A DNA stretch of 64,000 nt from Sporosarcina cyprini (GTDB lineage Bacteria > Bacillota > Bacilli > Bacillales_A > Planococcaceae), in NCBI RefSeq assembly GCF_022048975.1, contig NZ_JAKMHX010000031.1, positions 1 through 64,000 of the forward strand, written 5' to 3'. The notes under the pieces were generated by a model. That model searched no databases, had not been told where the DNA came from, and was given only the letters and a program-made list of their open reading frames with translations. Every line of letters begins with the position of its first letter. Position 1 is the stretch's first letter. This document shows, one piece after another, positions 1-7,842 of the stretch. A program made the translations under genes and the position numbers.

Positions 1-293
1 CGGATACGAGCGGTACACGGTATTATACGAGCGGTTCGGTAAAATGCACGATGAAGACGAACATTTTTTATACACACTCAAGCTTGCTGGCTAGAGGAGA
101 GGCGTGGACAAGAGGAAGTTATACAGGATGTAATGCGATACGAACGGTTCGACAGCTTATACGAGTGGTAGCAGAACAGATACGAGCTGTTAGAGGAATA
201 TACGAGCGGTCACAGACGGATACGAGCGGTTAAGGTGCATATACGAGAGGTTCGCCAACAGATACGAGCGGTTCTCGGTACTATTCGAGCGGT
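1..293. repeat. Degenerate 21-bp-period array, core ATACGAGCGGT
   Basis: Ten copies of an 11-base core close to ATACGAGCGGT start at 4, 25, 138, 159, 180, 200, 220, 241, 262 and 283. Neighbouring copies are 20 or 21 bases apart except for one gap between 25 and 138. Sequence between cores is not conserved. The mix of 20- and 21-base steps breaks any reading frame, so a coding repeat is unlikely even though short open frames run through it. The array is cut by the left edge of the window. No gene is supported here. Confidence 0.8.
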
Positions 294-305
294 TCGGTTC
301 TTGCT

Positions 306-492
306 AGTACTCGAGAATTTCTTGTATTCTTTTCCACATTCATTGCGATCCGTACTTACAATCGTGTACTCCCGGATATTAGTGCAGGCCGCAGCCACTT
401 TTGAGAACTCTCCCGCACAAACTAGCACTTTCCAGCCACTTTCAAGTACTCATTCGCATGTTCGAGCACTCGACCACAATTTCCGAGCACTC
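306..492. repeat. Second 20-21-bp-period array, core AGCACTC
   Basis: Directly after the first array a different core appears. Cores at 404, 424, 445, 465 and 486 (AGAACTC, AGCACTT, AGTACTC, AGCACTC, AGCACTC) are spaced 20, 21, 20 and 21 bases; related AGTACTC and TGTACTC cores lie at 306 and 365. The period equals that of the first array but the core differs. No gene is supported here. Confidence 0.65.
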
Positions 493-513
493 TCCAAAAA
501 TCGCCAACAAAAA

Positions 514-549
514 CAGGAGGAGAAACGAAAAACTCGTTTTCTCCTCCTG
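514..549 (-). terminator. Terminator of gdhA
   Basis: A nearly perfect inverted repeat has arms CAGGAGGAGAAACGA and its complement with one extra T. It lies just beyond the gdhA stop codon. The A and T runs inside the arms mean it could work in both directions. Confidence 0.7.
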
Positions 550-578
550 TTTACTTTATTAACCGTTGGACGGGCAGA

Positions 579-1958
579 TTATCTGATGCCGTGTGCTACC
601 ATAGCGTTGGCGACTTTTAAGAAGCCGGCGATATTGGCGCCCATGGCGAAGTTGCCGGGGTGGCCGTAGTTTTCTGCCGCTTTTTTGCAGCTCTCGAAAA
701 TATTATGCATGACGACTTTCAAGCGTTCGTCCACTTCAGCTTCGGTCCAGGAGAGCCTCATGCTGTTTTGGGACATTTCCATTGCGGAAACTGCCACTCC
801 TCCTGCGTTTGCGGCTTTTGCAGGGGCGAATAAAACGCGGTTTTCATGGAATAGGTTGATCGCTTCGATGGTGCATGGCATGTTGGCGCCTTCCCCGATG
901 GCAATGACACCGTTTCCAATGAGTGTATGTGCCGAAATTTCGTCAATCTCATTTTGGGTGGCGCATGGCAAGGCGATATCGCAAGCGACTGACCAGATAT
1001 CCGAGCAGTCTGGATGGTATGCCGCGTTCGGGTGATCTTTAATATATTCCGCGATCCTTTTGTTTTCCACTTCTTTTAGGCGTTTTACTGTATCAAGATC
1101 TATTCCTTCCGGATCGACTATATATCCATTAGAGTCACTGCAGGCGATGACTTTGGCGCCGAGCTGCTGTGCCTTTTCCATCGCATAGGTGGAAACGTTC
1201 CCTGATCCGGATACAATGACCGTCTTGCCTTCGATGGACTGGCCATTTTCATTCAGCATCTCTTCGACAAAGTAGACAGTTCCATATCCGGTCGCTTCTT
1301 TTCGTCCTAAGCTTCCGCCATGATTCGGGTCTTTGCCGGTCAGGACGCCTGCTTCGTAGCCGCCCTTCAATCGATTGTACTGGCCGAACATGTAGCCGAT
1401 CTCTCGTTTTCCGACTCCGATATCGCCTGCAGGCACGTCGATGTCCGGGCCGATATGTTTGCTTAATTCTGTCATAAAGCTTTGTGTGAAGCGCATGATT
1501 TCCCGGTCTGATTTCCCTTTTGGATCAAAATCGGCGCCACCTTTCCCGGCACCGATCGGCTGGCCGGTCAGTGCATTTTTAAAAATTTGTTCGAAAGCGA
1601 GGAATTTCATAATACTGCTGTTGACGGAAGGATGGAAGCGGATGCCGCCCTTATAGGGGCCGAGGTCGCTATTGAATTGGACACGGAAACCGCGGTTCAC
1701 CTGCACCTTACCTTTGTCATCCTCCCACGCTACCCGAAAGGAGATGATGCGTTCCGGCTCGGTAATCCGTTCCAATATGCCATTGGCAATGTATTCCGGA
1801 TGTTTGGCAAAGACAGGCCGCAATGAATCAAAAATCTCTCTAGTTGCCTGCAGAAATTCCTTTTCATCCGGATTCCTCTTTTTCACTAACTCATATACTT
1901 CATGCACATAATCGTTTGCCCGGTTCCGGTTCTCTGTCAATACTTCTAATTTTGTCAT
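579..1958 (-). CDS. gdhA: Glutamate dehydrogenase, hexameric class I (probably NADP-specific)
   Basis: Interconverts 2-oxoglutarate plus ammonia and L-glutamate in the cytoplasm. The 459-residue protein has the length and motifs of the short hexameric family: the glutamate-binding stretch PYKGGIRFHPSV, the lysine motif PIGAGKGGADFDPKGKSD, the PAGDIGVG segment, and the Rossmann motif GSGNVSTYA at the start of the nucleotide-binding domain. The open frame extends seven codons upstream, but the ATG at 1958 is preferred because GGGATGAGG lies at proper distance before it. It is a single gene with its own terminator. NADP rather than NAD preference is inferred from resemblance to the E. coli-type family; no cofactor-deciding residue was checked. 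Confidence 0.93.
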   Translation of the reverse strand: MTKLEVLTENRNRANDYVHEVYELVKKRNPDEKEFLQATREIFDSLRPVFAKHPEYIANGILERITEPERIISFRVAWEDDKGKVQVNRGFRVQFNSDLGPYKGGIRFHPSVNSSIMKFLAFEQIFKNALTGQPIGAGKGGADFDPKGKSDREIMRFTQSFMTELSKHIGPDIDVPAGDIGVGKREIGYMFGQYNRLKGGYEAGVLTGKDPNHGGSLGRKEATGYGTVYFVEEMLNENGQSIEGKTVIVSGSGNVSTYAMEKAQQLGAKVIACSDSNGYIVDPEGIDLDTVKRLKEVENKRIAEYIKDHPNAAYHPDCSDIWSVACDIALPCATQNEIDEISAHTLIGNGVIAIGEGANMPCTIEAINLFHENRVLFAPAKAANAGGVAVSAMEMSQNSMRLSWTEAEVDERLKVVMHNIFESCKKAAENYGHPGNFAMGANIAGFLKVANAMVAHGIR

Positions 1959-2257
1959 ATGCCTCATCCCTTTCTGCATCGGTGCCGAAGAAATGAATTA
2001 TCCAAACAACAAAATTGATATTTCGAAATTATTTCTCCGTTTTTAGCTATTATTACTGAAAATTTCAATAGACACAACTATTTTTATTCTAGAAAATTTA
2101 TTTCTAATAACATCTCATACAAAATAAAGAGGTTTTAATTCATTCAGCAAGGGAATAAAATAATCATTTACAAGGTTCTGAAGATAGAGTATTATAAATC
2201 TACTTACTTGGAGAGCCCCTTGTAAGCACACCTATCAAGAGAAAGAGGCGATGCATT

Positions 2258-2398
2258 ATGAAATTCACCAAACTCCTACGGACTGTCATCGGCGCGAATC
2301 TGATGATCATCATGACATTTGCATTCCTACCTGCTCTACTGATCAATCCGGACTTTGAACTATTCCAAAACCTATCGAACTTTATATCAAAAGAATAA
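2258..2398 (+). CDS. 46-residue hydrophobic peptide, unknown
   Basis: A short frame begins MKFTKLLRTVIG and continues into a hydrophobic stretch (residues 10-29, one predicted membrane helix) followed by a polar tail ending in FISKE. An AAGAGGCG element lies 7 bases before the ATG, and a strong hairpin terminator follows nine bases after the stop, so the unit has the layout of a real small gene. I do not recognise the family. A single-pass membrane peptide is what can be seen; function is unknown. It runs opposite to both neighbours. Confidence 0.55.
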   Translation: MKFTKLLRTVIGANLMIIMTFAFLPALLINPDFELFQNLSNFISKE

Positions 2399-2406
2399 AT
2401 TGTAAA

Positions 2407-2448
2407 GGAACCGTTTATGCAGCGACTGCATGAACGGTTCCAATTTTT
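2407..2448. terminator. Strong hairpin terminator, probably bidirectional
   Basis: Arms GGAACCGTT/AACGGTTCC extend through ATGCAG/CTGCAT around a three-base loop, with a T run following on the plus strand. It sits between the small plus-strand peptide gene and the end of the minus-strand LysM hydrolase gene. Confidence 0.75.
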
Positions 2449-2452
2449 CTCT

Positions 2453-3745
2453 TTATCGTTTACGCACATTAAACATATCTTGCATTAACAGCCAATTTTG
2501 CGGGAAGGAAAGACCTAACTTCCAATACATAATCCCTCTCAATTTGAATTCTTTTAACAGTTTAAATTTGGCACGGATGCTGCGTGCATCTTCAAACCAT
2601 ACTTCATGGCGAACGCCCTTGTTGTCGGTATACGTAAAATGCGGAGCTTGGGCCCTATAGTCATATTGAATGGCGGTATTCGTGTTGATTGCCAAATTGA
2701 CAGCTTGCTGTGGACTGAGGGCTCTTGCTGGTATTCCGCTTTCAGGCGGATATGGGGTTGACCAATCATAACCATATAGATTTTGTCCCAAAAAGACTTT
2801 TTCCGGTGGAATTTGGCTTACTGCATACTCCACTACTTTACGAACCTCCGGCAATGGACTGACCGGCTGCGGCTCACTGTATGAATAGCCCCATTCGTAG
2901 GTCATCAATGTGACAAAGTCACAGATCTGCCCATGTGCTTTAAAATCAATAGCACCATACAAACCTGTTTTACTATCACTTGTCTTTGGCGGCAATGCAG
3001 TGGAAATGGTTAAACCGGCCGGCTTGAAGCGAGCTTTTGCCTTCCGCAGGAAATCATTGTAGAGTTCCCGGTCGCCCGGTCTCAAAAATTCGAAATCAAA
3101 ATGGATATCCCGGTAACCTACTTTCCTTGCTACTTGTACTATATTTTCAAATAACCGGTTTTGCACCGTTTGATTTACAAACAGCTCATGCGCCAGTTCA
3201 GAGCTGAACTCAAAGTTCTCTAAGTTACTGACAACCATCGTATTCAAAACGCCCGCTTTACTCGCTATGGAAGGAATCTCATCAATGGGCGGTTCCTTTA
3301 GTGAGCCATCCCGTTGCGGCTCATAGCTGAACATCGCTAAATACGTAAGCTGCGGCGATCTTCTTCTAACCTCCTGCTTGAGTGAGTCACTGACAGGAGT
3401 TCGAGGTTCCACATAGGCAAGCACATCTATATCTGTTTTCGGCATTGGCGGAATGTACAGCCGCAGTCCGACCGGCAAAATACCGTTGACGGACAGTCCA
3501 TTTATTCTTGCCAGTTCTTCTACTGTCATACCGTATCTTTTGGCTATTAACCACAATGATTCCCCTGGCTGCACCCAATGATAACTGCCCGTTATCGGTA
3601 TGACCAATGCTTGCCCTACAACAATTCTGGAGGGATCGGACAGTTCATTCGCAGCTGCTATCTTTTCGTAAGAGACTCCGTAGGCTTGACCAATACCATA
3701 TAAAGTTTGTCCTTTTTGCACCACGTGGATTTGCACATCCATCAT
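2453..3745 (-). CDS. LysM-GH18 spore cortex/peptidoglycan hydrolase, YaaH/SleL family
   Basis: The 430-residue protein begins with two LysM modules (about 5-50 and 54-99), which bind peptidoglycan, followed by a glycoside hydrolase family 18 barrel to the C terminus. The acidic catalytic motif of GH18 is visible as DIHFDFE near residue 215, its glutamate being the expected proton donor. There is no signal peptide, as in the YaaH/SleL proteins of Bacillus, which are placed in the spore by coat assembly and act on cortex muramic-delta-lactam peptidoglycan during germination. The family is clear; the exact role (SleL or another paralogue) is inferred. GAGGAAAGGCGG precedes a double ATG, so the start may be the first or second codon. 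Confidence 0.88.
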   Translation of the reverse strand: MMDVQIHVVQKGQTLYGIGQAYGVSYEKIAAANELSDPSRIVVGQALVIPITGSYHWVQPGESLWLIAKRYGMTVEELARINGLSVNGILPVGLRLYIPPMPKTDIDVLAYVEPRTPVSDSLKQEVRRRSPQLTYLAMFSYEPQRDGSLKEPPIDEIPSIASKAGVLNTMVVSNLENFEFSSELAHELFVNQTVQNRLFENIVQVARKVGYRDIHFDFEFLRPGDRELYNDFLRKAKARFKPAGLTISTALPPKTSDSKTGLYGAIDFKAHGQICDFVTLMTYEWGYSYSEPQPVSPLPEVRKVVEYAVSQIPPEKVFLGQNLYGYDWSTPYPPESGIPARALSPQQAVNLAINTNTAIQYDYRAQAPHFTYTDNKGVRHEVWFEDARSIRAKFKLLKEFKLRGIMYWKLGLSFPQNWLLMQDMFNVRKR

Positions 3746-3903
3746 CCGCCTTTCCTCATACGTATGAACATCTTCTTCACTATATTTTTGAGGACAGATG
3801 AATATGACATGAACCGCACGATCTTCTCATTTTCTCATGCATAACTCTGTTTGCGGATACCATACTACTCCTGATTGCACATCATGAAGGAGGAGGAATA
3901 CCT

Positions 3904-4545
3904 TTGACACAAAACCCATTTGGCCAAACACACCAAAATATGCACACAGGACAAGTGCCCCCAAAGATGAATCACGGCGGACATGAACTATTCGATGTCC
4001 ACGAAGTGCTCAACGCCGCTGTCGGAGCCATGAATCAGGCAGTATTGCTGCGTCCCCATGTTAAAGATCCGGAACTTCTAGATATTTTGGATCGCCAATT
4101 GCGTTTCATGCAGGATGAATACAATATTACGGTGGAATGTTTTAAAACGGGGCAGGATCCATCCCATCCAACGCAGAGCTACAAAATGAAACAAGGCAAC
4201 GATTACATTTACGGCATGAAGCAGTCCCAACCGAAAAAGCCGATTCAGTCCGCAAATGAAATCACGGATGAAATCATTTCTGGCTTTTTGCTTGCATCCG
4301 CAAAAGCATCTGCTTCCCATAAGACAGTGGCTGCACTGGAAACAACAAATCCAGTCGTGCGACGTGTGCTTGCGGACTCTGTTCCAAACTGCATTGAAAT
4401 GGCTTATGAGCTGGCCATTTATCAAAACAAACATCATTATTACCAAGTTCCTCAGCTGGCGCAGCAGGATATGCAGGCCATCTTAAATGCTTATGCTCCA
4501 ACCCAAGTTCAAATGGGTAATCCAAACAATACAAACCTTCAATAA
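3904..4545 (+). CDS. Spore coat protein, CotF family
   Basis: A 213-residue protein with a Gln/Asn/His-rich N terminus (1-30), two helical segments (about 30-80 and 112-185) of the ferritin-like CotF/coat type, and a Gln/Asn-rich tail. Translation most likely starts at TTG 3904, which has a strong AAGGAGGAGG element 8 bases upstream and no better ATG nearby. It is a single gene ended by a hairpin at 4552. The CotF assignment rests on the LFDVHEVLNAA-type start of the helical region and the overall pattern; coat localisation is inferred from the family. Confidence 0.75.
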   Translation: MTQNPFGQTHQNMHTGQVPPKMNHGGHELFDVHEVLNAAVGAMNQAVLLRPHVKDPELLDILDRQLRFMQDEYNITVECFKTGQDPSHPTQSYKMKQGNDYIYGMKQSQPKKPIQSANEITDEIISGFLLASAKASASHKTVAALETTNPVVRRVLADSVPNCIEMAYELAIYQNKHHYYQVPQLAQQDMQAILNAYAPTQVQMGNPNNTNLQ

Positions 4546-4551
4546 TAAATA

Positions 4552-4582
4552 AAAGGTGCCTTTAATTTGGGCACCTTTTTTT
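4552..4582 (+). terminator. Terminator after the CotF-like gene
   Basis: Stem AAAGGTGCC/GGCACCTTT with a nine-base loop followed by a run of seven T. Confidence 0.85.
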
Positions 4583-4589
4583 GTTATCT

Positions 4590-5501
4590 CTATTTTACTT
4601 TCCTAAAAAATTCAGCAGGCACTTCTGATTCAAACCGCATCACTTTTCCGGTCTTCGGATGAATGACTTCCAATGCGGAAGCATGTAGGCCGAGCCGTTT
4701 AATTGGGTTAACCGTTGAACCGTATTTTCGATCTCCAACTATCGGATGCCCAATCTCCTCCATATGGACACGAATTTGATTTTTCCGGCCCGTTTCGAGC
4801 AATACCTCTAGAAGAGTGAATTGTTGGGCGGAACGGATTTTGCGGTAATGGGTGATGGCGAGCTGCCCACCGTTATCGACAGGACTGGAGTAGATTTTAA
4901 ACGTCTTCGTCTCCTTAAGCCACGACTTTATCGTTCCTTCCTCTTTCTTTACCTTCCCCTCTACTAGGGCTGTATATTCCCTTCTGCGGACAAGCTCATT
5001 CCAATTGTTTTGCAAGTCTTGTTTCATCTTTTCATTTTTTGCGAAAACCAATACACCCGACGTATCCCGATCCAAACGGTGGACAACAAAGATTCTGCTT
5101 TTCGGATTCATTTTTCTAACATAGCTGGCAGCTTGACTAAAAGCCGTCATTTCCTTCTTATCCTTAGCGGATACCGAAAGGAGGCCCGCCTCTTTATCGA
5201 TGACAAGCAGATCGTCATCTTCGAAAAGGATTGAAATCCCTTCCAGTTCACTTTCTCCTTTTGCTGCCCTATTTTTCACAATCTCTACAGTTTGTCCCGG
5301 ATGCAATGGATGGTCATGCCTTGTAATCACAACACCATCCACACTTGCCTGCCCTCTGGACAAAATGGATTTCACTGAATTTCGGCTGTTTTTCGATAGG
5401 GCTTCCAATAAAAACGGCAATAGTTCTTGCGTTTGCTTTACATGAAAAACAGATGTATGGGGGCTTGCTGTTTGTGCTTTCCTTGGTCCTTTTTTCTGCA
5501 T
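4590..5501 (-). CDS. RluA-family RNA pseudouridine synthase
   Basis: Converts a uridine in structured RNA (rRNA or tRNA) to pseudouridine. The 303-residue protein carries an S4-like RNA-binding segment (about 38-78) and the RluA catalytic domain with HRLDRDTSG near residue 142, whose second Asp is the nucleophile. The later NQIRVHMEEIGHPIVGD segment is also typical of the family. Which RluA member it is (YhcT, YlyB, YjbO or other) cannot be settled by eye. It is convergent with the CotF-like gene and probably shares the hairpin at 4552 as terminator. Confidence 0.9.
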   Translation of the reverse strand: MQKKGPRKAQTASPHTSVFHVKQTQELLPFLLEALSKNSRNSVKSILSRGQASVDGVVITRHDHPLHPGQTVEIVKNRAAKGESELEGISILFEDDDLLVIDKEAGLLSVSAKDKKEMTAFSQAASYVRKMNPKSRIFVVHRLDRDTSGVLVFAKNEKMKQDLQNNWNELVRRREYTALVEGKVKKEEGTIKSWLKETKTFKIYSSPVDNGGQLAITHYRKIRSAQQFTLLEVLLETGRKNQIRVHMEEIGHPIVGDRKYGSTVNPIKRLGLHASALEVIHPKTGKVMRFESEVPAEFFRKVK

Positions 5502-5609
5502 GTGGAACCTCCTTTAGTCCTTTATATTATCCTCGAATTGCTTCTCCAACACAAACACTGTATGATCGGTAGAAAAGAAACTTGGCAGCAATTGCAGAAG
5601 GAGCCCCAT

Positions 5610-6271
5610 ATGCGAATCGCTATTTTTGACTTTGACGGAACATTTTACGCCAATGAAACATTCCAGCTCTTAATGGATCAGTTAAAAAGCCACCCGACCT
5701 ACAGCCCTTTGTAAAAACTTTCTTTCGCACCATTCTTAAGCCTTATATCAGCTACAAATTAAAACTGCTCCCTGAATCCAAAATGAAAGAACGGTCTATG
5801 CAAATCTATTTAAATGCATTGCAAGAGTTATCTCGAGAGGAGATACACCAGTATTTTCAAGAAATGAAACCAGCTATTCAAAAAGATTTTAATGAGAATG
5901 TTGTGGAGCGTTATCGGGAACACCGAAAAAATGGGGATTACACAATGCTTGTATCTGGCGCTTACACACCGTTTCTTCATGAAGTGACAAGTGAATTTCA
6001 ATTTGATCAGATTATCGGCACAGATGTTCCATTTAATAATGAAATCGTTGATTCAAGCCGGGCGATTTATCATATCCAAGGGGATCGTAAAACGGAGAAG
6101 ATATTATCTTGCTTGGCTAATGAGGATGTCGATTGGTCGAAGAGCTATGCTTATGGAGACAGCTATTCCGATCTGCCTGTCCTTCAATCCGTCGGAAATC
6201 CGGTCGCTGTCCGGCCAGATGCAAAACTGGAAGCTGTGGCGTTAGAGAAGAAATGGGAAATCATACGATAG
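5610..6271 (+). pseudogene. HAD-family hydrolase disrupted by a frameshift
   Basis: The first frame starts at ATG 5610 (AGAAGGAG upstream) and reads MRIAIFDFDGTFYANETF, the HAD motif I with its nucleophile Asp, but stops at 5712-5714. The adjacent frame continues without a stop from about 5690 to 6271 and holds the remaining motifs: TMLVSGAY (motif II), the lysine region near GDRKTEKIL and YGDSYSDLPVL (motif III/IV). The two halves join if one C is restored in the CCC run at 5693-5695, giving SHPDLQPFVK. The protein would be about 220 residues, resembling SerB/YrfG-like HAD-IB phosphatases. Either a true inactivating deletion or a one-base error in the sequence. Confidence 0.85.
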
Positions 6272-6289
6272 ATTTCCCGCATCCCTCTT

Positions 6290-6604
6290 TCATGACAATG
6301 CCTTGATTCCAACAACTCCAACGACAATCAGCAAGACACTGAATATCCTTCCGGGGCTTTTGGACTCATTAAAGAAAATCATATTGATGAGTACAGCTCC
6401 CGCAGTCCCTACACCGATCCATACTGCGTACGCCGTGCTCACTTGTAAATAATTGAACGAATAATACAAGAAGAGAAATGCCGCTCCGAATCCAGCCATA
6501 TAGAGCAGTCCTCGGCCCAGGCTCTTCTTTTCACTATATTTTTTCAAATAAATGACGCCGACAAATTCACTGATTGCAGCTAAAGTTACTAATAACCAGC
6601 CCAT
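6290..6604 (-). CDS. Small multidrug resistance (SMR) efflux subunit, second of pair
   Basis: A 104-residue protein with four predicted membrane helices and the SMR pattern: MGWLLVTLAAISEFVGVIYLKKYS with the essential glutamate at position 13, and AYAVWIGVGTAGAVL. It overlaps its partner by one base (TAATG). Paired unequal SMR proteins (about 105 and 112-115 residues) form heterodimeric exporters of cationic compounds such as quaternary ammonium or guanidinium ions. Substrate is not known here; the pair is controlled by a TetR gene rather than by a guanidine riboswitch, none of which I see. Confidence 0.88.
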   Translation of the reverse strand: MGWLLVTLAAISEFVGVIYLKKYSEKKSLGRGLLYMAGFGAAFLFLYYSFNYLQVSTAYAVWIGVGTAGAVLINMIFFNESKSPGRIFSVLLIVVGVVGIKALS

Positions 6605-6951
6605 TATTTCACCTCACCAACTGCTTTTTTCTCTTCGATTCCATCCGCTATCTTCAATCCAATTACTCCAGCCACAAGAATGGCGATAAAGAAGATTTTT
6701 CCGCCGCTCAATGTTTCACCGAATAGAAAGACGTCCATCAAAGCGGTGCCGATTGTACCGACCGCGGCAAATACTGCGTACACTGTACCTGTCGGCAAAT
6801 TCTCACAAGCCTTTGATAAATAGTAAAAATCAACAAGAATGAAAAATACAATTGGGATCCAGTGCCACCAAACGCTTGCCACATTAAAACCATAAATCCA
6901 GACCAATTCAAAGAAACTCGTCATTGCTACATATATCCATGATTTATTCAT
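6604..6951 (-). CDS. SMR efflux subunit, first of pair
   Basis: A 115-residue four-helix SMR protein: the first helix contains YVAMTSFFELVWIYGF with the conserved glutamate at position 15, and the third segment reads VYAVFAAVGTIGTALMD. The C terminus is longer and charged (EEKKAVGEVK), as is common for the larger partner of SMR heterodimers. It lies 71 bases after the tetR stop codon, and the gap holds an inverted repeat that matches one upstream of tetR, so both genes are probably derepressed together by an exported compound. Confidence 0.88.
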   Translation of the reverse strand: MNKSWIYVAMTSFFELVWIYGFNVASVWWHWIPIVFFILVDFYYLSKACENLPTGTVYAVFAAVGTIGTALMDVFLFGETLSGGKIFFIAILVAGVIGLKIADGIEEKKAVGEVK

Positions 6952-6965
6952 TGCTGCCTCCCTAC

Positions 6966-6982
6966 TGACTGACTATCAGTCA
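6966..6982. promoter_or_regulatory. Putative TetR operator before the SMR pair
   Basis: TGACTGACTATCAGTCA is an inverted repeat with 7-base arms around 3 bases, placed 15 bases before the first SMR start codon. It matches the repeat at 7617 in 14 of 17 positions. Confidence 0.7.
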
Positions 6983-7022
6983 TTTTGTTGCATGATTTGC
7001 CTTGAAGCCGGATGGAATTAGT

Positions 7023-7601
7023 TCATTCCATCTGCAAGGCATGTTTTAGGAATTCCTTTACTTCCTTCTTTTGAGTGTCCGCCATATTCTCCGCTTGTGA
7101 ATCATAAAGATAAATCTGTTCCGCTGCGGATTCGACAAGGCCAATAATTAATTTCGCCGTATGGGCAGAGCGAATTGAGTTACGGATTTCCCCAGTGTCC
7201 TTCGCTTTATCAAGTTTTTCACTAAGCCAAACATAGATGGGTTCATAAACTGCTTCCCATTCCTTTAGGTGCTCTGTTGATGCCAGTCCGGAATATATAA
7301 GAGCCTGAATCTCATGGTACTCTTCATTGATTTTAAAGATGGCTTCAACGAACTGTTGCATTTGATCTGAAAAAGAAGCTTTTTCCGATACAGCCGACCG
7401 CAAGATTTCCATCGTTTTTTCTACCATCACTTCGGCAATTGCAGGCATGAGCGACAGCTTAGACGGAAAGTACAAGTAAAAAGTTCCTTGGGCGACCCCA
7501 GCTACTTGTACGATATCCGATATTTTGGTTTTTTCGATTCCCTTATTGCGGAAAACTTCAATTGCTGCCCGTACAATCATTTCTTTTTTGTTTTGAGCCA
7601 T
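7023..7601 (-). CDS. TetR/AcrR-family transcriptional repressor
   Basis: A 192-residue regulator. The N-terminal helix-turn-helix is clear (residues 8-50: RAAIEVFRNKGIEKTKISDIVQ and AQGTFYLYFPSK), followed by an all-helical ligand-binding and dimerisation domain. It is transcribed in the same direction as the two SMR genes and lies immediately upstream. Matching palindromes in front of tetR and of the SMR pair suggest autorepression and repression of efflux, released by a compound the pump exports. The inducer is unknown. Confidence 0.9.
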   Translation of the reverse strand: MAQNKKEMIVRAAIEVFRNKGIEKTKISDIVQVAGVAQGTFYLYFPSKLSLMPAIAEVMVEKTMEILRSAVSEKASFSDQMQQFVEAIFKINEEYHEIQALIYSGLASTEHLKEWEAVYEPIYVWLSEKLDKAKDTGEIRNSIRSAHTAKLIIGLVESAAEQIYLYDSQAENMADTQKKEVKEFLKHALQME

Positions 7602-7616
7602 TTATCTCCCTCCAAC

Positions 7617-7633
7617 TGAATGACTGTCATTCA
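7617..7633. promoter_or_regulatory. Putative TetR operator before tetR
   Basis: TGAATGACTGTCATTCA is a perfect palindrome (8-base arms, one central base) that ends 16 bases upstream of the tetR start codon, where a repressor would block transcription. Confidence 0.75.
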
Positions 7634-7710
7634 TTTTACTACAAATACAGTAAAAAACAAGTGCTGTGCTTGATCCAACCAATTAACGCGTTTGCTGCCT
7701 TGATTATGTA

Positions 7711-7766
7711 AAAACATCCAATCCTCCAGTACAGCCTTAGAAAAAGGCTTGCACGGAAGATTGGAT
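7711..7766 (-). terminator. Terminator of the YetF-type gene
   Basis: Outer arms ATCCAATCCTCC/GGAAGATTGGAT enclose an inner GCCTT/AAGGC hairpin; read on the minus strand the stem is followed by GTTTTTA. It lies about 75 bases beyond the stop codon at 7843. Confidence 0.65.
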
Positions 7767-7842
7767 TTATCCATTTTGCACAAAATAATTCATGATACCA
7801 TTCAATAATAATCGAATTTATTGAGCTACGAAATTGGGATTC

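Noticed and set aside
51..669. Overlapping open frames through the first two arrays
   Set aside because: Step lengths of 20 and 21 bases shift the frame; no start signals; one frame runs into the antisense of gdhA.
6290..7633. Guanidine-I (ykkC) riboswitch ahead of the SMR pair
   Set aside because: The upstream sequence is a tetR gene and palindromes; the ykkC consensus is absent.
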